From: Pseudomonas triclosanedens
Lineage (GTDB): Bacteria > Pseudomonadota > Gammaproteobacteria > Pseudomonadales > Pseudomonadaceae
Assembly: GCF_026686735.1 (NCBI RefSeq)
Contig: NZ_CP113432.1
Span: 2,407,001 to 2,471,000 of the forward strand
Length of the DNA: 64,000 nt
Direction of reading: 5' to 3'
The notes beneath the pieces were generated by a model. It was not told the origin of the DNA. It saw only the letters and a program-made list of their open reading frames with translations, and did not search any database. This document shows positions 25,869 to 34,277 of this stretch, piece by piece. Both the position numbers and the translations under genes were made by a program. The number at the start of each line of letters is the position of its first letter. Within the stretch, counting starts at the first letter, position 1.

Positions 25869-27074
25869 TTACGGGGCGCGGCGCCAGTTCAGTACCAGTT
25901 GCGTCAGCAGTCCGGCCACCAGGCCCCAGAAGGCCGAGCCCACGGAGAACAGGGTGAAGCCGGAGGCGGTCACGAGGAATGTGACCATCGCCGCTTCGCG
26001 CTGGCGGGCATCGCTCATGGCGTTGGTCAGGCCGTTGGTGATCGAGCCGAGCAGCGCGAGCGCGGCGATGGATAGCACGAGGGCCTTGGGCAATGCGGCG
26101 AACAACGCCGCCAGGGTGGCGCCGAAGATGCCGGCCACGCCATAGAACAGGCCGCACCAGAGCGCGGCGGTGTAGCGCTTGTGCGGGTTTTCGTGGGCTT
26201 CCGGGCCGGTGCAGATGGCGGCGCTGATCGCGGCGAGGTTGATACCGTGGGAGCCGAACGGGGCCAGCAGCAGCGAGGCGATACCGGTGGTGGAGATCAG
26301 CGGGGAGGCTTGCACCTGATAGCCGTCGGCGCGCAGTACCGCCAGGCCCGGCATGTTCTGCGAGGCCATCGCGACGATAAACAGCGGAATTCCGATGCTG
26401 ATGGTGGCGGCCAGGGAGAAGCTGGGGGTGGTCCATACCGGGCGCGCGACTTCCAGTTGGAAGTGGCTGAAGTTGAGCAGGCCAAGGCCGCCAGCCAGGG
26501 CGATGCCCACCAGAAGCGCGGCAAACACTGCGTAGCGTGGCGACAGGCGCTTGGCGAACAGGTAGCTGAGGAACATGGCTACCACCAGCAGGGTTTGCTG
26601 TTCGGCGGCGCGGCAGATTTCGATGCAGATGCGGAACAGTACGCCGGCCAGCAGGGCGGCGGCGAGCGAGCCGGGCACCTGGCGCATCAGGCGCTCGAAG
26701 CTGCCGGTCACGCCGCACAGGGTGATCAGGCCGGCACAGACGATGAAGGCACCAATGGCCTCGCCGTAGGGCACGCCGGGCAGGCTGCTGATCAACAGGG
26801 CGGCGCCAGGGGTGGACCAGGCGATGACGATAGGCGTGCGATAGCGCAGGGTCAGGCCGATGGTGGTGACGGCCATGCCGATGGACAGTGCCCAGATCCA
26901 TGAGGATATCTGCGCGCTGGAGAGGCCCGCAGCCTGACCGGCCTGGAACATTAGTACCAGCGAGCTGGTGTAGCCGGTGAGCATGGCGACGAAGCCGGCG
27001 ACTACCGCGGCGGGGGAGGAGTCGGCGAGCGGGCGCAGGCGATCCGGGGACGGGGTGGGGGTGAGTTCGGTCAT
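25869..27074 (-). CDS. benE: BenE-family benzoate/H+ symporter-like protein
   Basis: This 401-residue polytopic protein of the BenE family has about 12 membrane segments. Features include the N-terminal VVAGFVAMLTGYTSSLVLMFQA, the IAWSTPGAALL half-helix region and the GSHGINLAAISAAICTGPEAH segment typical of BenE. Characterised BenE proteins take up benzoate with protons. No benzoate-catabolic (ben/cat) gene is nearby, so this may be a paralogue with a different aromatic or purine-like substrate. It lies 13 bp downstream of the LysE-type gene and probably shares its transcript. Confidence 0.85.
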   Translation of the reverse strand: MTELTPTPSPDRLRPLADSSPAAVVAGFVAMLTGYTSSLVLMFQAGQAAGLSSAQISSWIWALSIGMAVTTIGLTLRYRTPIVIAWSTPGAALLISSLPGVPYGEAIGAFIVCAGLITLCGVTGSFERLMRQVPGSLAAALLAGVLFRICIEICRAAEQQTLLVVAMFLSYLFAKRLSPRYAVFAALLVGIALAGGLGLLNFSHFQLEVARPVWTTPSFSLAATISIGIPLFIVAMASQNMPGLAVLRADGYQVQASPLISTTGIASLLLAPFGSHGINLAAISAAICTGPEAHENPHKRYTAALWCGLFYGVAGIFGATLAALFAALPKALVLSIAALALLGSITNGLTNAMSDARQREAAMVTFLVTASGFTLFSVGSAFWGLVAGLLTQLVLNWRRAP

Positions 27075-27087
27075 GCGCGGATTTCCG

Positions 27088-27690
27088 TCAGGCGCTGGTG
27101 AGCAGCGGGTAGAGCGAGGCGACCAGCAGGATGGCCATGCCCAGGTTGAACAGTCGCAGGCGCAGCGGGTCTTCCAGCCAGCGGCGCAGCAGGCTGCCGA
27201 TGATAGTCCAGACGCCCACGCTGGGCAGGTTGACCACGGCGAACAGGGTGGCGATGAGGATGACGTTGCCGATCACGCTGTCGGGCGGCAGGTAGGTGGC
27301 GATGGCACCCACTGCCATCACCCAGGCCTTGGGATTGACCCATTGGAACGCGGCGGCTTGCAGGAAGGTCATGGGACGGGCACTGTCTTCGCCCGCCGCT
27401 TCGGGGGCTCCGGCGCGTGCGATCTTCCAGGCGAGATATAGCAGGTATGCCCCACCGGCATAGCGCAGCGCCTGGTAGGTGGCAGGGATGCGTTCGAACA
27501 ACTGGTGCAGGCCAAGGCCGACGGCGACGACCAGCAGCAGGAAGCCGATGCTGATGCCGAGCATGTGGGGGATGGTGCGGCGGACCCCGAAGTTCACGCC
27601 CGAGGCCAGCAGCATCATGTTGTTGGGGCCGGGCGTGATGGAGGTGACGAAGGCGAACAGCACGAAGGCGCCGAGGAGTTCGATGGGCAT
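27088..27690 (-). CDS. LysE/RhtB-family amino-acid exporter
   Basis: This 200-residue membrane protein has about six helices and the LysE-family signature FAFVTSITPGPNNMMLLASG (about residues 12-31). The family exports amino acids or their derivatives (homoserine, threonine, lysine, cysteine pathway products). I chose ATG 27690; the frame continues upstream but lacks the hydrophobic start expected for this family. The gene precedes benE by 13 bp on the same strand. The exported compound is unknown. Confidence 0.87.
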   Translation of the reverse strand: MPIELLGAFVLFAFVTSITPGPNNMMLLASGVNFGVRRTIPHMLGISIGFLLLVVAVGLGLHQLFERIPATYQALRYAGGAYLLYLAWKIARAGAPEAAGEDSARPMTFLQAAAFQWVNPKAWVMAVGAIATYLPPDSVIGNVILIATLFAVVNLPSVGVWTIIGSLLRRWLEDPLRLRLFNLGMAILLVASLYPLLTSA

Positions 27691-27855
27691 GGTGGCGGCA
27701 CATGAGTCTTGTTGTTTCCGCAGACTAATCCGCCGCTGGCGGGCTGTCCCGTAACAGACAGGCGCCGAGTCGCCCGTACAGTCGGGATTGTAATGGCGTG
27801 ACCGGAAGTGCCCCGCTATGGTGCAGGTACGCTGTACAACGATGGAAAGGCTTGT

Positions 27856-28497
27856 ATGAAACACAATCCTTATGCCGCCCCCAAGGTCGAGCTGGTGGAT
27901 CAGCCTGCTCCCGGGGACTTGCTCAATGGGCGCTGGAACCCCGGTCGCCTGCGCCTGCTCGCCGGTCTGAGCGTGGCGCTGCTGTTGTGCGACCTGGTGT
28001 TGTTCGGCCTCTCGTTCGCCGCGCCGCTGGACGGCGCGCCATCCCTGCAGAGCTACGAGTTGTGGCTGGGGGCGCTGTGCACGCTGCTGGGCAGCTTCCT
28101 GCTGTGGCGCAGCAAGGTATTCCTGGAAGACCGCTTCGCCGCGCGCGGCCTGGCCTGGCCGGTGGTGTTGTCGATCATCCTGGCGGTGGCGATGCAGGTC
28201 TACGGGGTGCTCTTCGATGCCCAGCTCAGCGGCGAATTCAACGGCGCGCTGATGGGCTTCATGGGGATGTTCGTGCCCAGCGGCGTCGTTACTCTGTGGT
28301 ACGGCATCCGCCTGCTGAAGATCGGCCTGCCGTATCCGTCGGTGAAGATCATGGGCTGGCTGGAGGTGGCTTCGGGCGTGTGCCTGCTCAGCGTCCTGCT
28401 GTTCCTGCCCGGTACCCTGCTGGCGGTGATGAGCCTGCTGCCGCTGGCGCTGATGTTCCTGCGCGGGGCGCGGGAGCTGGATAGCGCCACGGCCTAG
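27856..28497 (+). CDS. Four/five-helix membrane protein, unknown
   Basis: This 213-residue protein has an N-terminal NPYAAPK motif, common to a loose set of proteobacterial membrane proteins, followed by hydrophobic segments at about residues 36-58, 68-88, 100-120, 128-150 and 170-205. No catalytic motif is visible. I chose ATG 27856, which follows GGAAAGG, over an upstream in-frame ATG at 27808. It is convergent with the MarR gene, and the stops overlap by 4 bp. The role is unknown. Confidence 0.7.
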   Translation: MKHNPYAAPKVELVDQPAPGDLLNGRWNPGRLRLLAGLSVALLLCDLVLFGLSFAAPLDGAPSLQSYELWLGALCTLLGSFLLWRSKVFLEDRFAARGLAWPVVLSIILAVAMQVYGVLFDAQLSGEFNGALMGFMGMFVPSGVVTLWYGIRLLKIGLPYPSVKIMGWLEVASGVCLLSVLLFLPGTLLAVMSLLPLALMFLRGARELDSATA

Positions 28498-28937
28498 TCG
28501 TGCTGCCGCGGATGGGCTATCGCCTGGTTCACCGCCAGCCAGCCCTTTACCGCCTCTTCGCCGGCTTCGTTGAAGGCGCGCTGTAGCAGCAGATCCTGTT
28601 CGCGGCGCAGGGCCTTCTCCAGCCTGTTGCCTTCGGCTGTGAGTTCCAGCAGCCGCTTGCGCTTGTCGCTATCGGCGGCTTCGCTGCGGATCAGGTGCAT
28701 TTCCGTCAATTGGCGCAACGGGGTGTTCAGCGCCTGCTTGGTCACACCCAGGGCGCCGAGCAACTGGCTGACGCTCAGGCCCGGATTGCGCGCGATGAAG
28801 AACAGGATGCGGTGATGGACGCGGCTCAGCCCGCGGCGGGCGAGCATTTCGTCGGGTTTTGCGGTGAAGGCCCGGTAGCTGTAGAAGAACGCTTGCATGG
28901 CCTGGAGCTGAAGGCTGTTTTTTATTAGGTCAGGCAT
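28494..28937 (-). CDS. MarR-family transcriptional regulator
   Basis: This 147-residue winged-helix repressor has the MarR layout: N-terminal dimerisation helix, HTH with recognition helix VTKQALNTPLRQL (about residues 65-77), wing (AADSDKRKRLLELT) and C-terminal dimerisation helices. It is divergent from the aminotransferase gene across 82 bp that hold an inverted repeat, so it probably controls that gene and the following GST gene. MarR proteins typically release DNA when they bind a phenolic or other small ligand. Confidence 0.9.
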   Translation of the reverse strand: MPDLIKNSLQLQAMQAFFYSYRAFTAKPDEMLARRGLSRVHHRILFFIARNPGLSVSQLLGALGVTKQALNTPLRQLTEMHLIRSEAADSDKRKRLLELTAEGNRLEKALRREQDLLLQRAFNEAGEEAVKGWLAVNQAIAHPRQHD

Positions 28938-28970
28938 ATTGACGTATCCGTGGTGGGCGTCGTAGCTTCG

Positions 28971-28985
28971 GTCAAGCAGTTTGAC
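28971..28985. promoter_or_regulatory. Candidate MarR operator
   Basis: Inverted repeat GTCAA-N5-TTGAC in the MarR/aminotransferase divergent gap, 34 bp before each start on average. A second perfect palindrome (CGTGCGCACG) follows at 28995-29004. The palindromes are certain; binding by the adjacent MarR protein is inference. Confidence 0.35.
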
Positions 28986-29019
28986 TCATTCTTCCGTGCG
29001 CACGCTACCCGGTGACCTC

Positions 29020-30177
29020 ATGGCCTTCTCCGAACGCATTGCCCGTCTGAAAAGCTCCCTGATTCGCGAAATCCTGGCTGCGGCGCAGCGTCCGGAGGTG
29101 ATGTCCTTCGCCGGCGGCCTGCCGGCGGAGCCGATGCTGCCGAAGGTCGATTGGGCAGACATGCCTGCGAGCATGGGCCAGTACGGCATGAGCGAGGGCG
29201 AGCCGGCCCTGCGCGAGGCCATTGCAGAGCAAGCGCGCCGTCAGGGCGTGCCCTGTGAAGCGAGCCAGGTACTGGTAGTCAGTGGCTCGCAGCAGACGCT
29301 GGACCTGGCTGCCAAGCTGTTCGTCGACCCGGGTACCGAGGTGCTGCTTGAAGCGCCGACCTATCTTGCGGCGTTGCAGGCATTCCAGTTGTTCGGCGCG
29401 AATTGCGTGACTGTTCCGCTGGGCGCCGAGGGGCCGGACGTGGCTGTCCTGCGCCAGCGCCTGGAGCAGCACAAACCGGCCTTTGCCTACCTGATTCCAA
29501 CGTTCCAGAATCCCTCCGGCGTGCGTTACACCGAGCAGCGCCGCGACGAAGTCGCCGCCGTGCTCGACGAGTTCGGGGTGACCTTGATCGAGGACGAACC
29601 GTACCGCGAGCTGGTGTTCGACGAGGGCGCTGCCACGCCATTGGTGAGCCGCCTGAAAAAGTCGAGCTGGATCTACACCGGCACAGCGTCCAAGACGTTG
29701 CTGCCGGGCTTGCGCGTGGGTTTCCTGATCGCCACGCCCGATCTGTTCCCGCACCTGCTGCGCCTGAAACAGTCCGCCGACCTGCACACCAACCGCATCG
29801 GTCAGTGGCAGGCGCTGCAGTGGTTCGGCAGCGAAGCCTATCGCGGCCATCTGGCGGAGCTGCGTGATTTCTACCGCATCCGCCGCGATGCCATGCAGGC
29901 GCAACTGCAAGAGCATTTCGCCGACCTGGCCGAATGGAACGTGCCCCAGGGCGGACTGTTCTTCTGGCTCACGCTCAAGCAGCCACTGGATACCCGCACG
30001 CTGCTCGACGCGGCGTTGAAGCAGAATGTAGCGTTCATGCCCGGCGAGCCGTTCTTCACCGACCCGGACGCCCACCCCGGCCATCTGCGGCTGAACTTCA
30101 GCCACGTGGCCCCCGAACGCGCAGGCGAGGGCTTGCGCCGCCTGGCCGCTGTCATTCGTGAAGCACAGGCCTGTTGA
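29020..30177 (+). CDS. PLP-dependent aminotransferase (class I, 2-aminoadipate/aromatic type)
   Basis: This 385-residue fold-type I aminotransferase resembles the catalytic half of MocR proteins and LysN-type enzymes. Signatures are MSFAGGLPAEPMLP near the N terminus, PTFQNPSG (cofactor Asn) at about residues 157-164, IEDEPYREL (Asp and Tyr binding the pyridine ring) and the PLP-binding lysine in YTGTASKTLLPGLRVGF at about residue 226. There is no HTH domain, so it is an enzyme, not a regulator. A TTG start at 28981 is possible but less likely. The GST gene follows nine bases later. Confidence 0.88.
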   Translation: MAFSERIARLKSSLIREILAAAQRPEVMSFAGGLPAEPMLPKVDWADMPASMGQYGMSEGEPALREAIAEQARRQGVPCEASQVLVVSGSQQTLDLAAKLFVDPGTEVLLEAPTYLAALQAFQLFGANCVTVPLGAEGPDVAVLRQRLEQHKPAFAYLIPTFQNPSGVRYTEQRRDEVAAVLDEFGVTLIEDEPYRELVFDEGAATPLVSRLKKSSWIYTGTASKTLLPGLRVGFLIATPDLFPHLLRLKQSADLHTNRIGQWQALQWFGSEAYRGHLAELRDFYRIRRDAMQAQLQEHFADLAEWNVPQGGLFFWLTLKQPLDTRTLLDAALKQNVAFMPGEPFFTDPDAHPGHLRLNFSHVAPERAGEGLRRLAAVIREAQAC

Positions 30178-30186
30178 GGAGCGATT

Positions 30187-30789
30187 ATGTATACCGTCTA
30201 CGGCGATCAACTTTCCGGCAACTGCTACAAGGTCAAGCTGGCCCTGCACCTGCTCGGCCTGCCTTACCAGTGGCGCGACATCGATATCCTCAAGGGCGAG
30301 ACGCAGACACCCGAGTTCCTGGCGAAGAACCCCAATGGCAAGGTCCCAGTGCTGGAGCTTGAGGACGGAACCTGCCTGTGGGAGTCGAACGCGATCCTCA
30401 ATTTCCTGGCTGACGGCAGCGACCTGTTGCCGGCCGAGCCGCGCCTGCGCACCCAGGTCCTGCAGTGGCAGTTCTTCGAGCAGTACAGCCACGAGCCGTA
30501 TGTGGCGGTGGCGCGCTTCATCGAGTTCTACCAGGGCCTGCCGGAGGAGCGCCGCGAGGAATACAACGTTTGCCACAAGCGCGGCTACAAGGCACTGAAG
30601 GTGATGGAAAAGCAACTGGAACAGACGCCGTACCTGGTGGGCGATAGCTACTCCATTGCCGATATCACTCTGTACGCCTATACCCACGTGGCGCACCAGG
30701 GTGGTTTCGACCTGTCGAACTTCCCGGCGATCAATGCCTGGCTGGCGCGCGTTGCCGAACATCCCCGGCATGTGACGATGCAGGATTGA
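30187..30789 (+). CDS. Glutathione S-transferase
   Basis: This 200-residue GST has an N-terminal thioredoxin-like domain (MYTVYGDQLSGNCYKVKLAL) with the cis-Pro segment NGKVPVLEL and the glutathione-binding WESNAILNFLA motif (about residues 65-75), then an all-helical C-terminal domain. The catalytic residue is probably the Ser or Cys around residues 10-13. A GAGGAG site precedes ATG 30187. Co-transcription with the aminotransferase suggests a shared inducer or a detoxification role. A strong terminator follows. Confidence 0.9.
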   Translation: MYTVYGDQLSGNCYKVKLALHLLGLPYQWRDIDILKGETQTPEFLAKNPNGKVPVLELEDGTCLWESNAILNFLADGSDLLPAEPRLRTQVLQWQFFEQYSHEPYVAVARFIEFYQGLPEERREEYNVCHKRGYKALKVMEKQLEQTPYLVGDSYSIADITLYAYTHVAHQGGFDLSNFPAINAWLARVAEHPRHVTMQD

Positions 30790-30811
30790 TCGACGCGACC
30801 TGCTCTTTGAG

Positions 30812-30843
30812 AACCCGCCCTCCAGGCGGGTTTTCTCTTTTTT
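30812..30843 (+). terminator. Rho-independent terminator after the GST gene
   Basis: Perfect 8-bp stem (AACCCGCC at 30812-30819, GGCGGGTT at 30825-30832), loop CTCCA, followed by a T-rich run to 30843. Confidence 0.9.
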
Positions 30844-31019
30844 CTATCGGAATTTTCTGAAAAGCTCTCTATCTCGATCTTCTTCATAGCCTGACGCTTG
30901 ACCGGCATCATGGCGACGTTTAGTCGCTCTCCCTAACCTTGCCGAACTGCCACGCGGTCGTATCGATGTGGCCGGGCGAGACTTCAAGGCAGTGTCGCAG
31001 CCCGGCAAGTGAGGGGAAG

Positions 31020-31481
31020 ATGGCCTATCTGGTCTGGCAGGCGGATCTCGACACCGGGATTCAGGTGATCGATACACAGCACAAGCGCATCGTCGAGATG
31101 ATCAATCAGTTGCACGACGCCCAGGCGCAGCACGACCGTGCCTTGCTGGGCAACGTGATCGAAGAGCTCGTCGACTACACCATTTCGCATTTCGCCTTCG
31201 AAGAGACCCTGCTGGAGGATTCCGGCTACCAGTTCACCCGCGCCCACAAAAAGGTGCATGAACTCTTCATCAAGCGAGTTTCCGACTATCGCATGCGCTT
31301 CGATTCCGGCGAGGACGTGGCGGAAGAGCTGAAGGGGCTGCTGGGCCGATGGCTGTTCAACCACATCCGTAACGACGACGCCAACTATGTGGAGTCGGTG
31401 AAGGCCAGCATGCAGGAGCTGACCCGCGATCAGAGCCATAGCGGCTGGCTGTCGCGTTCGATGAAACGCTTCTTCGGCTGA
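31020..31481 (+). CDS. Bacteriohemerythrin
   Basis: This 153-residue hemerythrin-domain protein binds O2 at a non-heme di-iron site. Ligands can be traced: His in IDTQHKRI, His and Glu in [11 protein letters not shown], the pair in AHKKVHELF, and His with Asp in [11 protein letters not shown]. The length and single-domain form match bacteriohemerythrins proposed to carry or buffer oxygen. AGGGGA before ATG 31020 fixes the start; a longer upstream frame has no site. PAO1 has a bacteriohemerythrin (PA1673, from memory) next to its folE gene, as here. Confidence 0.93.
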   Translation: MAYLVWQADLDTGIQVIDTQHKRIVEMINQLHDAQAQHDRALLGNVIEELVDYTISHFAFEETLLEDSGYQFTRAHKKVHELFIKRVSDYRMRFDSGEDVAEELKGLLGRWLFNHIRNDDANYVESVKASMQELTRDQSHSGWLSRSMKRFFG

Positions 31482-31503
31482 ATCGACGGGGGGAACGGCC
31501 TTT

Positions 31504-31532
31504 TTGCGACGCGAATCCTCCAGGGCTATCTA
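31504..31532 (+). promoter_or_regulatory. Sigma-70-type promoter of the double-Cache gene
   Basis: TTGCGA (31504-31509) and TATCTA (31527-31532) are spaced 17 bp apart. The implied transcript start near 31539 excludes the upstream ATG at 31532 and supports translation from 31577. Confidence 0.5.
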
Positions 31533-31576
31533 TGCTCAGTGCACAACGACAAGACATGCCCTGGGGGTTCATCGGT

Positions 31577-32428
31577 ATGAAAACGCTGTTGAAATCGCTG
31601 TTGCTGGTTTCCCTTCTGACTACTTCCCTTTCTTCGCTGTTCGCCGCGCAGGCTGCCGACAATGCCGAGGCCAAGCGCGCCCAGGCGCTGCTGGCCAAGG
31701 CCGTTGCCTACTACAAGAAGGAGGGTGACAAGGCGTTTGCCGCGTTCAGCCGCCAGGGTGAGTTTGTCGATGGCGATCTCTATGTGTTCGTGGTGGACAG
31801 CAAGGGCACCATGCTGGCCAGCGGCGGGCCTTCGGTAGTGTTGATCGGCCGCGATGTTTCCTCGACGCTCGATCCTTCCCTGCGCGAACAGTTCACCAAG
31901 GCGCTGGCGTCTCCGGCGAGCAGCAAGGTGCAGCAGGCCGACTACCGCTGGAAGAACTGGGCCGACGGTCGGGTTGAACGCAAGCACGTGTACTACCAGC
32001 GGGTTGGCGAGCGTTTCATCGCTACTGGCTACTACCTGCCGCGCGCCACGCCGGAGCGGGCGGTGGCGATGCTGGACAAGGCGGTGAAGGCCGTGGAAAT
32101 CGACCCGAACGGCACCTTCGGCAAGATCAATGCGCTGGACGGCAGTTTTATCGAGGACGATCTCTACGTGTTCGTCGTCGATCTCGATACTTCCAGGTTC
32201 GTTGCCCACGGCTTCAACAGCCGCATGGTCGGCACCGACTTCGCCTCGCTGAAGGATCCGGGTGGCAACCCGGTCGGCCACGCGATGCTGGAACTGGCGC
32301 GGACCCAGGGCGAAGGGGAGTTCGAGTACCAGTGGCGCAACCCGGTAACGATGCGCGTCGAGAACAAGCACGCATACCTGTGCAAGGCCGGGCACTACCT
32401 GGTCGCGGTTGGCTACTACACACGCTGA
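31577..32428 (+). CDS. Exported protein with two tandem Cache domains
   Basis: This 283-residue protein has a signal peptide (MKTLLKSLLLVSLLTTSL..., cleavage near AAQAAD) and then two copies of a single-Cache (sCache_2-like) domain. The copies align clearly: FVDGDLYVFVVDSKGTMLASG with FIEDDLYVFVVDLDTSRFVAHG, then a W-containing strand and KHxYY/KHAYL end. Cache domains bind small ligands, normally as receptor sensors, but no membrane helix or signalling domain follows. The product is therefore a free periplasmic binding protein or a partner of a separate receptor. A bidirectional terminator closes the gene. Confidence 0.85.
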   Translation: MKTLLKSLLLVSLLTTSLSSLFAAQAADNAEAKRAQALLAKAVAYYKKEGDKAFAAFSRQGEFVDGDLYVFVVDSKGTMLASGGPSVVLIGRDVSSTLDPSLREQFTKALASPASSKVQQADYRWKNWADGRVERKHVYYQRVGERFIATGYYLPRATPERAVAMLDKAVKAVEIDPNGTFGKINALDGSFIEDDLYVFVVDLDTSRFVAHGFNSRMVGTDFASLKDPGGNPVGHAMLELARTQGEGEFEYQWRNPVTMRVENKHAYLCKAGHYLVAVGYYTR

Positions 32429-32436
32429 TCGGCAGG

Positions 32437-32472
32437 CATGAAAAAACCGGCCCTTGGGCCGGTTTTTTCATG
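32437..32472. terminator. Bidirectional terminator, double-Cache gene/folE
   Basis: Perfect 16-bp stem (32437-32452 with 32457-32472) and CTTG loop, with six As on the left arm and six Ts on the right, so it can end transcripts from both convergent genes. Confidence 0.93.
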
Positions 32473-32485
32473 GCGGGAGTTCGCT

Positions 32486-33031
32486 TCAGCGGATCAGGCT
32501 GAGGAATTCGCTGCGGGTGGCGGCGTTTTCGCGGAATTCGCCGAGCATCACCGAGGTGACCATCGAGGAGTTCTGCTTCTCGACGCCGCGCATCATCATG
32601 CACATGTGCTTGGCCTCGATCACCACGGCCACGCCCAGCGCGCCGGTGACCTGTTGCACGGCCTCGGCGATCTGCCGGGACATGTTCTCCTGGATCTGCA
32701 GGCGGCGGGCATACATGTCGACGATGCGCGCGACCTTGGACAGACCCAGGACCTTGCCGTTGGGGATGTAGGCCACGTGCGCCTTGCCGATGAAGGGCAG
32801 CAGGTGGTGTTCGCACAGCGAGTAGAGTTCGATGTCCTTGACCAGCACCATTTCGCTGTTGTCGGAGCTGAACAGGGCGCCGTTGACGATCTCCTCAAGC
32901 GTCTGCTGGTAGCCGCGGCAAAGGTACTGCATGGCCTTGGCGGCACGCTTGGGCGTATCGACCAGACCTTCTCGGGTGACGTCTTCTCCGAGTTGGCCGA
33001 GGATCGCGGAGTAGTGTTGTTCCAGGGACAT
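32486..33031 (-). CDS. folE: GTP cyclohydrolase I
   Basis: This 181-residue type IA GTP cyclohydrolase I converts GTP to 7,8-dihydroneopterin triphosphate, the first step of folate synthesis (and of related pterins and queuosine precursors). The zinc and catalytic motif CEHHLLPF (about residues 73-80), the [14 protein letters not shown] segment and the third zinc Cys in [20 protein letters not shown] are intact. The length is standard. P. aeruginosa has two folE copies; context here fits the one near PA1673-PA1675 (from memory). It stands apart from the Smr gene by 132 bp. Confidence 0.95.
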   Translation of the reverse strand: MSLEQHYSAILGQLGEDVTREGLVDTPKRAAKAMQYLCRGYQQTLEEIVNGALFSSDNSEMVLVKDIELYSLCEHHLLPFIGKAHVAYIPNGKVLGLSKVARIVDMYARRLQIQENMSRQIAEAVQQVTGALGVAVVIEAKHMCMMMRGVEKQNSSMVTSVMLGEFRENAATRSEFLSLIR

Positions 33032-33163
33032 GGATCTACCTGTGGCAATGACAAAAGTGAAAACAGTGGCGCAGGGTAGGGCGCGCTGTCCCCTCTGGCA
33101 AGCGCCCGCTGCCTGTTGGCGCTGGGTTGTCGCCGGGCGTACGGCGCTTCCCTGGGCAGCCGA

Positions 33164-33721
33164 TTACTCGTCGCGCCCTTCGAGCATGGTGCGCCGCAGC
33201 ATCACGTAGACGGCGCCGGCACCGCCGTGGCGGGGCAGGCAGGAGGTGAAGCCGAGTACCTGGGGGTGCTGGCGCAGCCAGGTGTTCACGTGGCTCTTGA
33301 CCAGCGGACGCTTGCCGTCGATGCGTGCGGCCTTGCCGTGGGTGACGCGGACACAGCGGATCTCGAAACGGGTGGCTTCGGCGAGAAAGTCCCAGAGGGT
33401 TTCGCGGGCTTTCTCGACGCTCATGCCGTGCAGGTCGAGGCTGCCTTCGAAGCCGATCTGGCCGAGCTTTAGCTTACGCATCTGGCCTTCCTGAACCCCG
33501 TCGCGGGCCCAGTGCAGCTCGTCCTCCGCACCCACGTCGATGACGAACTGATCCGACAGGCCATCGACCTTGATGGCTTCGTTACGCACGGTGGCGTTCT
33601 GCCGACGTTCGTTGAGCTGCTGGCGGTCGGGCTTGGGTTTTCCGGTGTCGGCCTGGTCCACGGAGATGCGCTTGACGCCGCGCATCTCGCGGGCGAACTG
33701 GGAAAAATCGTCGTCTTGCAT
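33164..33721 (-). CDS. Smr-domain protein (YfcN/SmrB-like)
   Basis: This 185-residue protein has a charged N-terminal half and a C-terminal Smr domain (about residues 95-180). The motifs are LDLHGMSVEKARETL and VTHGKAA, with a GGAGAVYVML strand at the end. Smr domains are nucleic-acid nucleases; E. coli SmrB cleaves mRNA at collided ribosomes. The DLHG and HGK motifs are intact, so nuclease activity is plausible. ATG 33721 is preferred because GAGG lies five bases upstream; a GTG six bases earlier is the alternative. Confidence 0.88.
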   Translation of the reverse strand: MQDDDFSQFAREMRGVKRISVDQADTGKPKPDRQQLNERRQNATVRNEAIKVDGLSDQFVIDVGAEDELHWARDGVQEGQMRKLKLGQIGFEGSLDLHGMSVEKARETLWDFLAEATRFEIRCVRVTHGKAARIDGKRPLVKSHVNTWLRQHPQVLGFTSCLPRHGGAGAVYVMLRRTMLEGRDE

Positions 33722-33783
33722 GCGCACCTCACTTCCTCGAAGAGCCGCGCAGTTTAGCGGATCGTTCGCGCGTTGCGGAGGGC

Positions 33784-34104
33784 TCAGTCGCGCTTCTTCA
33801 TCAGCCTTGGCGACAGGCTCAGACCATCGCGGCCGCGTGCGCGGCGGCGGGCGGCGCGCCAGAACATGACGCCCAGCCAGAGGGCGAACAGGCCGATGGC
33901 CAGCAGGATGCCGCCGGCGCCTGGTTCGATGTGCATGACGCCCGCTGCCGGTTGGCGATGGAGCAGGGCGGCGACGCCTGCCATCGCGGCAAGAATGCCA
34001 AAGGCGGCGATCACCGCGGCCAGGGCGGCGGCAAAGCGCCAGCGCCAGCGTCCCGGGCGCTTGGGACGCAGGGAGCGTGGATCGAAACTATCGGACAACT
34101 TCAT
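33784..34104 (-). CDS. Small membrane protein, unknown
   Basis: This 106-residue protein has a basic N terminus (RPKRPGRWRWRF), two hydrophobic segments (about residues 25-47 and 62-83) and a strongly basic tail (RRARGRDG...KKRD). It predicts an inner-membrane hairpin with both ends in the cytoplasm. It lies between the Smr gene and the isochorismatase-like gene on the same strand. I recognise no family. Confidence 0.65.
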   Translation of the reverse strand: MKLSDSFDPRSLRPKRPGRWRWRFAAALAAVIAAFGILAAMAGVAALLHRQPAAGVMHIEPGAGGILLAIGLFALWLGVMFWRAARRRARGRDGLSLSPRLMKKRD

Positions 34105-34180
34105 CCCGGCATCCTCATCTATTGAACGAGGCTATGACCGGTCAGGACTGGAGGGGTTCCAATCCTGAGGTCTGGAGGCC

Positions 34181-34211
34181 CGGCGGCCCTGCCTTCCGGG
34201 CAGGGCCGCCG
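34181..34211. other. Strong GC-rich hairpin downstream of the isochorismatase-like gene
   Basis: Perfect 13-bp stem (34181-34193 with 34199-34211) and a TTCCG loop, about 67 bases after the isochorismatase-like stop on the minus strand. There is no T tract. It may act as an mRNA 3'-end block or partial terminator. Confidence 0.6.
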
Positions 34212-34277
34212 ACTCTGCGCCTAAGCTGAGCCCAACTGCCGGCGATTGTCGCTGCCGCCCGTCGGGACAGAGGGGCG

